DNA of 64,000 nucleotides, from the NCBI GenBank assembly GCA_963752695.1, contig CAVVZB010000001.1, forward strand, positions 124,001 through 188,000, written 5' to 3'. Every line of letters starts with the position of its first letter. Position 1 is the stretch's first letter. The stretch is from Bog-113 sp963752695. GTDB lineage: Bacteria > Acidobacteriota > Terriglobia > Bryobacterales > Bryobacteraceae. Shown here one piece after another: positions 52,404 through 60,628 of this stretch. Below the pieces are notes generated by a model. It had not been told where the DNA came from, did no database searches, and worked only from the letters and a program-made list of their open reading frames with translations. A program made the position numbers and the translations under genes.

Positions 52404-52428
52404 GCAGGCGGTGCCGGAGCGTTCCGCT

Positions 52429-53727
52429 CTAGCCGCGGAGATCGCAATCGGTAAGTTCTTCGAATCGCGAGCCGGGACGAATGACAGTCTGGTTGCGCTC
52501 CGGGCCGGTGGACACACATCCGATCTCGATACCCGTGGCTTCTTCGAGGAAATCGAGATACGCGGCAGCGGCTTCAGGGAGTTCCCGCCAGTCGGAGATG
52601 CGGCTGGTGTCGGTTTGCCATCCGGGCATTAGTTCATAGACAGGTTCCACGGCAGCCATCTCACGGGGGGTCGCGGGCATTTCGTCCAGTAACGCGCCTT
52701 TCAACTGATAGCCGGTGCAGACTGGGATGTGAGCCAGGTCATCAAGCACGTCCAACTTAGTGATTACCAGTGAATCGAAGCTATTGATGGTGGCGGTGTA
52801 GCGCAAGAGTGGGACATCGAACCAGCCGCACCGCCGCGGACGCCCGGTGACGGAACCGAACTCGTTGCCGCGTTTCCGGATGGCGTCGCCTTCGCCATCG
52901 ACTGCCTCGGTCGGAAACGGGCCGTTACCCACGCGGGTGATGTAGGCCTTTGCAACGCCCAGAATGCCGTCGATCAACGTGGGCGCGACACCGGTGCCCG
53001 TGCAGGCGCCGCCGGCGGAAGCGCTGGACGAGGTGACGAAGGGATAGGTGCCATGGTCGATATCGAGCATGGTCGCCTGAGCGCCTTCGAAGAGGACGCG
53101 TTTGCCGGACTGAATGCTTCGATTGATGAGCGAGGCGGTGTCGCAGACCAAGGGCCGGATGCGTTCGCCCAGCTCCTGGTAAAGGGTGCGGACTTCCGCG
53201 GCATCGTAGTCCGGCTCGATACCAAAAGCGCGAAGTACGACCTCCTGCTCGCGTGTCAGCCGGTCGAAGGTTTCCGGAAATTGTTCGCGATCCAGCAGAT
53301 CGGCAATGCGAATCCCACGGCGGGCCGCTTTGTCTTCATAGCAAGGGCCGATGCCGCGAGACGTGGTGCCGAGGAAGATGCGCTGCTCAGTGGCACGCTG
53401 TGCGGGCACGAGCACATGGGCGCGATTGCTGATTCGGAGTTGGGTGAAGACGTCGATCCCGGCTTCGAGCAACTGATCGATCTCGGCCAGGAGCGCGACC
53501 GGGTCGATCACCAGACCATTGCCGATGACGGCTAATTTGCCGGGGCGCAGAATGCCGCTAGGAATCAGCTTGAGGACGAATTTTCGATCGCCAATCTGGA
53601 TAGTGTGCCCGGCGTTATGTCCGCCCTGGAAGCGAGCGATAATGTCGAAGCGATCGGCCAGTAAATCGACGAGCTTGCCTTTTCCTTCGTCGCCCCATTG
53701 CGACCCCAGTATGATTAGATTGCTCAT
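52429..53727 (-). CDS. purA: Adenylosuccinate synthetase
   Basis: A 432-residue GTP-dependent enzyme of AMP biosynthesis. MSNLIILGSQWGDEGKGKL includes the P-loop. FQGGHNAGHTI, TSRGIGPCYEDK, FEGAQATMLDIDHGTYPFVTSS and TGRPRRCGWFD are canonical. ATG 53727 is used because the MSNLIILG start is typical; the frame runs upstream by 8 codons. It is divergent from a small unknown gene by 47 bp. Confidence 0.97.
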   Translation of the reverse strand: MSNLIILGSQWGDEGKGKLVDLLADRFDIIARFQGGHNAGHTIQIGDRKFVLKLIPSGILRPGKLAVIGNGLVIDPVALLAEIDQLLEAGIDVFTQLRISNRAHVLVPAQRATEQRIFLGTTSRGIGPCYEDKAARRGIRIADLLDREQFPETFDRLTREQEVVLRAFGIEPDYDAAEVRTLYQELGERIRPLVCDTASLINRSIQSGKRVLFEGAQATMLDIDHGTYPFVTSSSASAGGACTGTGVAPTLIDGILGVAKAYITRVGNGPFPTEAVDGEGDAIRKRGNEFGSVTGRPRRCGWFDVPLLRYTATINSFDSLVITKLDVLDDLAHIPVCTGYQLKGALLDEMPATPREMAAVEPVYELMPGWQTDTSRISDWRELPEAAAAYLDFLEEATGIEIGCVSTGPERNQTVIRPGSRFEELTDCDLRG

Positions 53728-53774
53728 CGCAAACCCTTGATTGTAGCGCATTTGGCTGTGTTACTCTGGCGTTG

Positions 53775-54236
53775 ATGCAGATCTCGGATGTCTTCGTCCA
53801 ACTCGGCGAAGACGCCTTCAGCCAGCTACTCAAGAGTATTTCGATGGGTAAGCTTAAGACGTTTCAGCTTTATGAACGGCTGAAGACTAGAACGCACCTG
53901 ACAAAGCTGAGCAGTGAACATTTGCGGAAGGCGTCCCCGCGTTTGATGAGCCGGCTGCGAAGTCATGACGAGGAACTAGGGACCGACCTGAGCCAGTGCA
54001 TCCTGATCTCTCATTTCGACCTGATTGTGAGCGTGCTCAATTTTCTTGGCATTCCGCATGAAGAAGGGTTCTTTGTGAAAGATCTCGATCCAGCGCCTTA
54101 CCTCACCGAAGGCTGGCAGGACCGCGTCTTTAAAGAATTCAATGGCAAGTTCCCTGATGCGCTGCTGCTTTTCTATATCAATCACCTGGCGATCGAACTG
54201 ACGCAGCAAGAAGTTCTGTACGCGCCCGCGGCCTAG
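53775..54236 (+). CDS. Conserved-looking protein of unknown function before pheS
   Basis: A 153-residue soluble, mostly alpha-helical protein. MQISDVFVQLGEDAFSQLLKSIS begins it, then a basic helical part (KTFQLYERLKTRTHLTKLSSEHLRKASPRLMSRL). An ISHFDLIVSVLNFLGIPHEEGFF segment follows and a C-terminal helix, ALLLFYINHLAIELTQQEVL. I recognise no motif. It lies 12 bases before pheS and is probably co-transcribed. ATG 53775 is preferred over the adjacent TTG. Confidence 0.6.
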   Translation: MQISDVFVQLGEDAFSQLLKSISMGKLKTFQLYERLKTRTHLTKLSSEHLRKASPRLMSRLRSHDEELGTDLSQCILISHFDLIVSVLNFLGIPHEEGFFVKDLDPAPYLTEGWQDRVFKEFNGKFPDALLLFYINHLAIELTQQEVLYAPAA

Positions 54237-54248
54237 GCCGGAAACAGC

Positions 54249-55268
54249 ATGGAGCCGGATCTCGAACAAATCGGCGAGCGTTATCTCCGCGCCACGACCG
54301 AGGCTGCGACGGCCGAAGATCTGGAAGCCATTCGCGTACAGGTTCTGGGACGTAAGGGACAACTGGCCGAGATCAGCAAGCAGATGGGTAAGCTGGAGCC
54401 ATCTGAGCGGGCGCGCGTCGGCAAGCTACTGAACCAAATTAAGGATTCGATTTCGGATGCCCTGACTGCGCGGCAGAATGTGTTCGAGACGGCGGTGGCG
54501 AAGGCGCGATTGGATGCGGAATGGCTCGACCTTTCGCTACCCGCCACCGGCGTTCAACCCGGCAGTCTGCATCCGCTGACGCAGATCCAACAAGAGATTG
54601 AAGACTTGTTTCGGTCCTTGGGCTTCGCTGTCTTGGACGGACCCGAGGTTGAAGACGAATACCATAACTTCGACGCGCTAAATATTCCGGCGGACCACCC
54701 GGCCCGCGACATGCAGGATACGTTCTGGCTGGACGGCCGGCATCTTCTGCGCACCCACACGTCACCGGTGCAAGTCCGCGGCATGGAACGGCTGCCTCTG
54801 CCATTGCGGATGATTGCCCCGGGGCGCGTGTTTCGGAACGAGAGCGTGGACGCGTCTCACGAGCACACTTTTTATCAAGTGGAAGGGATGATGATTGACC
54901 GGAATATCTCGGTGGCCAATCTCATTTACTTCATGCAGACGCTGCTTACGGCCGTGTTTCACCGGGAGGTGACGGTTCGCCTGCGGCCCGGATTCTTTCC
55001 TTTCGTTGAGCCTGGGTTTGAACTGGACATTCGCTGTTTGATCTGCGGTGGCGAGGGCTGCGCGGTATGTAAGCATTCCGGCTGGGTGGAGCTACTGCCC
55101 TGTGGTTTGGTGAATCCGAATGTGTTGCGAACCAGTGGGATTGACCCTGACGAATGGAATGGATTTGCTTTCGGCCTGGGTCTAACCCGGCTGGTGATGA
55201 TGCGCTATGGCATCGACGATATCCGGCTTCTGCAATCGGGCGATCTTCGCTTCCTGAGTCAGTTCTGA
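54249..55268 (+). CDS. pheS: Phenylalanyl-tRNA synthetase alpha subunit
   Basis: A 339-residue catalytic subunit. The N-terminal coiled coil (about 1-95) binds tRNA. Motif features include HPLTQIQQEIEDLFRSLGFAV, LLRTHTSPVQVRGM, PGRVFRNESVDASHEHTFYQVEG, GEGCAVCKHSGWVELLPCG and FAFGLGLTRLVMMRYGIDDIR. pheT starts one base after its stop. Confidence 0.97.
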   Translation: MEPDLEQIGERYLRATTEAATAEDLEAIRVQVLGRKGQLAEISKQMGKLEPSERARVGKLLNQIKDSISDALTARQNVFETAVAKARLDAEWLDLSLPATGVQPGSLHPLTQIQQEIEDLFRSLGFAVLDGPEVEDEYHNFDALNIPADHPARDMQDTFWLDGRHLLRTHTSPVQVRGMERLPLPLRMIAPGRVFRNESVDASHEHTFYQVEGMMIDRNISVANLIYFMQTLLTAVFHREVTVRLRPGFFPFVEPGFELDIRCLICGGEGCAVCKHSGWVELLPCGLVNPNVLRTSGIDPDEWNGFAFGLGLTRLVMMRYGIDDIRLLQSGDLRFLSQF

Positions 55269-55269
55269 C

Positions 55270-57561
55270 ATGAAGTTCTCTTATCAGTGGATCCGGGAAC
55301 TTGTCCCCGGTCTACACACACCGGCCCGCGAACTGGAACGGCTAATCACCGTGCACACGGCGGAATGCGACGGAATTCATCCTATTGCGCAATTGCTGAA
55401 GGGCGCTCGTCACGCGGTCCTCGTATCCGTCGATCCGATTCCGGACGTCAAGAGCGTACGAGCCACCGTGGATATCGGAGGTCCCGCGCGTCTCACTGTA
55501 GTGTGCGGCGCGCCGAATTGTCGCGTGGGACTACGCACGATCTGGGTACCGGCGGGCCTGAAAGTTCTTCATGGCATCGAAAGCGAAGGCATGCTTGCCA
55601 GTCCGGCGGAGCTTGGCATAGGGCGCTTCGCGGAAGGCATCATCGAACTGGACGCGGCAGGCCTGGACCTGCAACCGGACGACGTAATCGAGATCGACAA
55701 TAAGTCGCTTACGCATCGGCCTGATCTTTGGGGGCATTTGGGGATGGCGCGTGAGGTTGCCGCGATTAGCAAGCAACGCCTCCACGATCCAGTGGACCTT
55801 GGGCTGCTTCCCGCGGGGTCGGATTCGTTCGACGTTCGCATTGACGATTACGGCCTGTGCCCGCGATTCAGCGCGATCGCTTTCGAAAACGTGAGGGTGG
55901 GTCCTTCACCGTGGTGGCTGCAATACCGGCTGATCTCCGCCGGGCTGAATCCGATCAACAACATCGTCGACATCACCAACTACGTCATGGCGGAGCTTGC
56001 CCAACCAATGCATGCCTTTGACCGGGACCGGCTGCGTGGGGACCGGTTGATCGTGCGCCGGGCACATGAGGGTGAAGAGCTGGCTGCCCTGAATCAGGAA
56101 ACGTACAAGCTCACGCCGGCGACTTGCGTGGTGGCGGATGCGGCTGGCGCGGTTTCGGTGGCGGGCATCATCGGCGGAATGGAAAGCGCGATCGGATCAA
56201 ACTCGACGCGCGTGGTGTTTGAGAGCGCGAATTGGAACGCCTCCAATATCCGGAAGACATCGTCAGCTCTGAAGCTCCGGACCGATGCGTCGATGCGCTT
56301 CGAGAAAGCGCAGGATCCGGTGAATACCGTGCGGGCGCTGGCTCGCGCGATTGCGCTGATGTCGCAGATTTGTCCAGAGGCGCGTCTAGCGGGGCGGCTT
56401 ACGGACGATTACCGCACGCTGCCGAATGCGACGTCCATTCGACTGAATTTGGACGTGCTGGATCGGAAGCTCGGGGTGAGTGTTCCGCCGCGGGATGTCG
56501 AGGAGATACTGACTCGTCTGGATTTCGCGGTCTCCCCGGAAGCGGAGCGAATTTGGCGGGTAGGGGTGCCGTCGTGGCGGGCGACCAAGGATGTTAGCGT
56601 GGCCGACGATCTGGTTGAAGAAGTTGGCCGCATGATCGGTTATGACACGATTGCGCCGACGGCTCCCGCTGCTGCTTGCACGGTTCCGCCGGACAATCCG
56701 AATAGGACGTGGCATCGGCAAATTCGGAGTTTGCTCACGGCTCGCGGGTACACGGAGGTGTACAACTACTCGTTCTTAAGCGATGCGCAAGCGGATCGAT
56801 TCCAGCTTCCGGCCACCGATCTGGTGCGCGTGATCAATCCAATCGCTTCGGACCAGAACCTGTTGCGATCGTCGCTGATTCCCGGCATTTTCGCCAACCT
56901 GGAACTGAATGCGAAGCACTACCCGGCGTTTCGACTATTTGAAATCGGGCGAGAGATTCATAATCGCGGCGCTGAATTGCCGCGCGAAGTCACTCATCTG
57001 GTTGCGGCTGTTTACCTCTCGGACAGCACCGGGCTTTTCGAACTGAAGGGCGTGGCGGAGTCGCTCGCGCCCGGCTCTCACGTTACGCAGACCGAAGACA
57101 CGCTGGCATTTGAACATCCGGCGCGCACGGCGAATGTCTATCTTGGCGAGCATCTCATCGGCAGGCTTTTCGAAGCTTATCCCTCGCTGATTGGAAGCGG
57201 GCGCGCGGCGGTGCTCGATCTAAATCTCGATCGCGTGGGTGAACTCAACTCGGCGACTCGCGCGTATATGCCGATCCGGCGCTTTCCTTCGAGTGCGTTC
57301 GATCTGTCTTTTGCCGTGCCGCTTAGGGAACCGAACGGAAACGTTCAGGCGCAGATCCGGGAGTTTGCCGGTGGCCTGTTAGAGAGTGTGGCTTATTTGA
57401 GCGAGTACGTGGGTCCGCAAGTGCCTGCGGGCATGAAGAACATCTCCTATCGGCTCACAGTTGGCGCGCCCGACCGCACGCTGTCCGCGGAAGAGATCGG
57501 ATTTGTCCGTGCGCGGGTGATTGCCGGAATGCACGATCGCGGCTTCGAGATGCGAACATGA
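55270..57561 (+). CDS. pheT: Phenylalanyl-tRNA synthetase beta subunit
   Basis: A 763-residue subunit. It has an N-terminal tRNA-binding OB domain (IPDVKSVRATVDIG, VVCGAPNCRVG), then B3/B4 editing (STRVVFESANWNASNIRKTS). The B5 and catalytic-like core has KDVSVADDLVEEVGRMIGYD, NPIASDQNLLRSSLIPG and FRLFEIGREI. A C-terminal ferredoxin-like anticodon domain follows (FPSSAFDLSFAVPL, SYRLTVGAPDRTLSAEEI). The stop overlaps the next gene in ATGA. Slightly shorter than 800-residue homologues; no domain is missing. Confidence 0.96.
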   Translation: MKFSYQWIRELVPGLHTPARELERLITVHTAECDGIHPIAQLLKGARHAVLVSVDPIPDVKSVRATVDIGGPARLTVVCGAPNCRVGLRTIWVPAGLKVLHGIESEGMLASPAELGIGRFAEGIIELDAAGLDLQPDDVIEIDNKSLTHRPDLWGHLGMAREVAAISKQRLHDPVDLGLLPAGSDSFDVRIDDYGLCPRFSAIAFENVRVGPSPWWLQYRLISAGLNPINNIVDITNYVMAELAQPMHAFDRDRLRGDRLIVRRAHEGEELAALNQETYKLTPATCVVADAAGAVSVAGIIGGMESAIGSNSTRVVFESANWNASNIRKTSSALKLRTDASMRFEKAQDPVNTVRALARAIALMSQICPEARLAGRLTDDYRTLPNATSIRLNLDVLDRKLGVSVPPRDVEEILTRLDFAVSPEAERIWRVGVPSWRATKDVSVADDLVEEVGRMIGYDTIAPTAPAAACTVPPDNPNRTWHRQIRSLLTARGYTEVYNYSFLSDAQADRFQLPATDLVRVINPIASDQNLLRSSLIPGIFANLELNAKHYPAFRLFEIGREIHNRGAELPREVTHLVAAVYLSDSTGLFELKGVAESLAPGSHVTQTEDTLAFEHPARTANVYLGEHLIGRLFEAYPSLIGSGRAAVLDLNLDRVGELNSATRAYMPIRRFPSSAFDLSFAVPLREPNGNVQAQIREFAGGLLESVAYLSEYVGPQVPAGMKNISYRLTVGAPDRTLSAEEIGFVRARVIAGMHDRGFEMRT

Positions 57562-58763
57562 ATCGCCGCAGTTTTCTCCGTCTGGCCGCTGGGTCCGGCG
57601 CCGCAAGCGCTCTTTGGGCTCTACCTCCCATCAAGATCAAGCGCATCCGCTATTACTTCAACCCGAATGGCCGTCCCATCTTCAACCAGAGCGCCAATGT
57701 GGTTACGATAGAGACCGACGCGGGCATTACCGGTATTGGCGAAGGTGGCGCACGCGACACGGTGGAACAGTGCGGGGGGATGCTGATCGGCGAGGACGCC
57801 TTGCGCATCGATCATCTGTGGCAGATGATGGAACGCGGGTTCTTCTACCCGGCGGGCCGCGAGAAGCTGGATGCCTTGGGAGCGCTCGACCTTGCGCTGT
57901 GGGACATCAAGGGCAAGGCGCTCGGCGTTCCGGTTTATCAACTTTTGGGCGGGCTGGCGCGCAACCATATCGAGTGTTATTCGACCAGCTTCCCCAGCCA
58001 TGGATCGCTGCAGGAAACAGCGCGCGCTTGCATGGAAGCTGGATTTCGAGCTTATCGCTACGCCGTTGCGGACGCTCCGGAAGGCGCTCCGTTCGACTCT
58101 CACCAGATGGTGCGCAAGTCCGCAGCCGATTGCAGACAGATCCGCGATGGCGTGGGGCCGAATGGCGATTGGGCCATCGATTACCATACACGGCTGGATA
58201 TGCCGGACGCTATCAGGCTGAGCAAATTGATCGAAGACCTGGAGCCTTATTTCTGTGAGGATCTGGTGCGATCGGAAAACCCGCAGATCTATCGCGTGCT
58301 CCGGCAGCAGGTGAAGGTCCCGATCGCGGTCGGCGAACAGTTCGGATACAAGTGGGACACGAACGAACTAATCGAGAACCACCTGATCGACTACACGCGC
58401 ACAACTGTCCCCAACGTGGGCGGCATTACCGAGTACATGAAAATCGCGGCGTTATGTGAGACGCATTCCGTAGGGCTGATTCCGCATTTCACCGGACCGA
58501 TATCGGAAGCGGCCTTGGTGCATGCCTGTGGCGTTTTTCCTGGCCCCGTGTTGATGGAAATGCTGAGCGATGGGGTGCGGCGGAATCAGCCTCATCTTCC
58601 CGAGTGTTACGATTTCCGGAACGGCAAAATGATTCCGAATCAACGTCCCGGTCTTGGCGTCACGCTCGATCCCAAGCCGCTTCAAATGCAATTAGAAGTT
58701 ACCAAGCGCTTTCGGCTCACCCCGATTTATGAGCGGCCTGACGGTTCCATCACCAACTGGTGA
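57558..58763 (+). CDS. Tat-exported enolase-superfamily (mandelate racemase/dehydratase) protein
   Basis: A 401-residue protein. The N-terminus is a twin-arginine signal (MNRRSFLRLAAGSGAASALWALP). The capping domain is about 25-135, and the barrel has metal ligands Asp208 (AIDYHTRLD), Glu234 (FCEDLVR) and Glu260 (AVGEQFG). His210 beside Asp208 resembles the acid of galactonate-type sugar-acid dehydratases. The specific sugar acid is not known. The start overlaps the pheT stop and the stop overlaps mutT, an unexpected coupling of sugar-acid chemistry to tRNA charging. The Tat signal is odd because most relatives are cytoplasmic. Confidence 0.85.
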   Translation: MNRRSFLRLAAGSGAASALWALPPIKIKRIRYYFNPNGRPIFNQSANVVTIETDAGITGIGEGGARDTVEQCGGMLIGEDALRIDHLWQMMERGFFYPAGREKLDALGALDLALWDIKGKALGVPVYQLLGGLARNHIECYSTSFPSHGSLQETARACMEAGFRAYRYAVADAPEGAPFDSHQMVRKSAADCRQIRDGVGPNGDWAIDYHTRLDMPDAIRLSKLIEDLEPYFCEDLVRSENPQIYRVLRQQVKVPIAVGEQFGYKWDTNELIENHLIDYTRTTVPNVGGITEYMKIAALCETHSVGLIPHFTGPISEAALVHACGVFPGPVLMEMLSDGVRRNQPHLPECYDFRNGKMIPNQRPGLGVTLDPKPLQMQLEVTKRFRLTPIYERPDGSITNW

Positions 58764-59152
58764 CGCTCATGCTGCGCGTGGTGGCGGGGGTAATCGAACG
58801 CGACGGATTGATTCTTATTGGCCAGCGTCCGCCCGGCAAGTCGCACGCGCTTGAATGGGAATTTCCGGGCGGCAAGATCGAATCGGGTGAGTCTCCGCGG
58901 GCGGCATTGGCGCGCGAACTTCGCGAAGAGCTTGCGATTGAGGCGTGGATTGGCCGTGAAATGACCCGCTACCGGTTCAATTATCGGGCACGCACACCAC
59001 TAGAACTGATGTTCTTCGCAGTCGATCATTTCACTGGAGAGCCGCTGAATCGCGCCTTTGCGGAGATCCGGTGGGTGCCAAGAAATCAGCTTTCCCAATA
59101 CTCATTTCTGGAAGGCGATCACGCCTTTATCAGGACGTTGAATACCGACTAG
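58760..59152 (+). CDS. MutT-type NUDIX hydrolase
   Basis: A 130-residue pyrophosphohydrolase. The NUDIX box (residues 37-60) carries the conserved GG, Glu and REL-REEL elements. VVAGVIERDGLILIGQRP precedes it, as in MutT enzymes that remove oxidised dGTP. GTG 58760 overlaps the preceding stop (GTGA); ATG 58769 three codons on is an alternative. The stop overlaps the convergent secreted-protein gene. 8-oxo-dGTPase activity is likely but substrates vary in this family. Confidence 0.85.
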   Translation: MTLMLRVVAGVIERDGLILIGQRPPGKSHALEWEFPGGKIESGESPRAALARELREELAIEAWIGREMTRYRFNYRARTPLELMFFAVDHFTGEPLNRAFAEIRWVPRNQLSQYSFLEGDHAFIRTLNTD

Positions 59153-59820
59153 CGCTGGGTGGGCGTGAGACTGAACGCCATGTTGCGATCCTGGTTCAGC
59201 TTCTTGGTAAAGTCCAGGTCGATTAGGCTGACGTCCGCCTGGTTATGCGTGTTCTGGGTGGTCACGTAGTGCAAGGTGTGGTCTTCGACCCAATAAGCCA
59301 GCGCGGAGTAGACCGAGTGATCTTTGAACGCGATCAGGTAGCTACGCGGCTCAGGCGATGGGGGCGTTGAAGCGGGTTGAGATGGCTGAGAGTAGACCTG
59401 AACGCCGGAGTCATCTTCAGGCTGACCCGCCGGTTGCGGCGCCGAGAAATATTGGTTGATGACGACAGGTGGAGGGGGAGGTGCTGCTGGGGCTGCGGGA
59501 GCAGAGAGGTACTGGTCCGTGTAGCCCGGATAATAGTCGCCGGAGAAGCCCCCGACATAAACCGGATAAGCTGCGATCCCGTACCCGTAGCCATTTCCAT
59601 TATGTCGCCCATAGCCTCCACGGCCATATCCGGAACCGGGAGGAACGGGGAGCGGACGTCCGAACGGAGGAACAATCGGCGCACGACCGACGCTGCCGAC
59701 GGGCGCGGGGCCTCCTGCGTGCCCGCCGCCAGTGCCGTATCCCGCGCGGGCCTGACCGTACATCGCCACAGTCGCGCAGAACGACGAAACGAGGAACCCG
59801 ATAAGGAAGGTGCGCTTCAT
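59149..59820 (-). CDS. Secreted Gly/Tyr- and Pro-rich protein
   Basis: A 223-residue protein. The signal peptide is residues 1 to about 25 (FLIGFLVSSFCATVAMYGQARA). A Gly/Tyr/Arg low-complexity stretch (about 26-95: GRGGYGRHNGNGYGYG) and a Pro/Gln-rich one (about 105-155) follow. A small C-terminal domain reads YLIAFKDHSVYSALAYWVEDHTLHYVTTQN, then ADVSLIDLDFTKKLNQDR. That C-terminal pattern is common in Acidobacteriota secreted proteins and has no named function. It follows ompH by 57 bp. Confidence 0.6.
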   Translation of the reverse strand: MKRTFLIGFLVSSFCATVAMYGQARAGYGTGGGHAGGPAPVGSVGRAPIVPPFGRPLPVPPGSGYGRGGYGRHNGNGYGYGIAAYPVYVGGFSGDYYPGYTDQYLSAPAAPAAPPPPPVVINQYFSAPQPAGQPEDDSGVQVYSQPSQPASTPPSPEPRSYLIAFKDHSVYSALAYWVEDHTLHYVTTQNTHNQADVSLIDLDFTKKLNQDRNMAFSLTPTQR

Positions 59821-59877
59821 TGGCTTAGCCTCCGCCGCATTCAGAGTATCACGCGGGTTGGGAATCCGACCCGGGAA

Positions 59878-60564
59878 CTAGTGCGGGTTGGTGATCCCGG
59901 ACGAAGGCCGAGGACCCGGAGTGGATAACGGACGCGTACGCGAGTTGTTCGGCGCCATCGTCAAAGGCGACTGCGTGGGCGTGATGTTGGCCGCACCGGA
60001 GTCGTAGGCCGCAATGACGTCGCGGGTGATGTCAATCGTATTAGACGCCCACAGTACGGGAGTCTGCTGGCTGCTGACATCCAGAACCAGGACTAATCCT
60101 TTTTCCGCGGCGTACTTATTGATGATCGCCATCATCTTGCCACCCAGGTCGTTCATGAGCTTCTGGTTTTCGGCTTCCAGGTCAGCATTCGCGTCATCGG
60201 TATCGCGGTTCAACGCCTTAGTTGAGACATCGATATCGCGGGCGAGTTTCGCTTGAGCGTCCTGTGAGAGGGTGCTTTGACCCTTCCGCAGCGTATCTTC
60301 GTTCTTTGCAATTTCGGCTCGTTTGGAATCCAGCTTGGCCTTTACCGGGTTGAACTTCGATTGTAAGTCGGCGAGCGCTTTCTGCCCGTCTTTGGTCTGG
60401 AAGATGGCGCTTTGGATTTCAATGACAGCGACTTTGCCTGCGGTTGCCGGCGTAGCCGCCGTACTTGCTGCGGGCGCCGCCGTTTGCCCTAGGGCGGTGA
60501 AACTGATGGCTAGCGCCAAGCACGCCGCGCCCATTGCGGGGCGGGTAAATGGATTACTTCTCAC
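59878..60564 (-). CDS. OmpH/Skp-like periplasmic chaperone (second copy)
   Basis: A 228-residue protein. The signal peptide is residues 1 to about 26 (MGAACLALAISFTALGQ). The Skp core begins KVAVIEIQSAIFQTKDGQKAL, with a coiled coil about 70-145. It continues to KGLVLVLDVSSQQTPVLWAS and DITRDVIAAYDS, then a Pro/Thr-rich tail. The start is taken as GTG 60564 because AAGGAG lies 7 bases upstream; TTG 60570 lies too close to that site. It follows bamA by 64 bp and is the classical bamA partner gene. Confidence 0.85.
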   Translation of the reverse strand: MRSNPFTRPAMGAACLALAISFTALGQTAAPAASTAATPATAGKVAVIEIQSAIFQTKDGQKALADLQSKFNPVKAKLDSKRAEIAKNEDTLRKGQSTLSQDAQAKLARDIDVSTKALNRDTDDANADLEAENQKLMNDLGGKMMAIINKYAAEKGLVLVLDVSSQQTPVLWASNTIDITRDVIAAYDSGAANITPTQSPLTMAPNNSRTRPLSTPGPRPSSGITNPH

Positions 60565-60628
60565 GTTCAAACTCCTTGGTGGGTAACTCTAATACTAACA
60601 TCCTGCGTTTGACGGCAGACGTTCTTAA

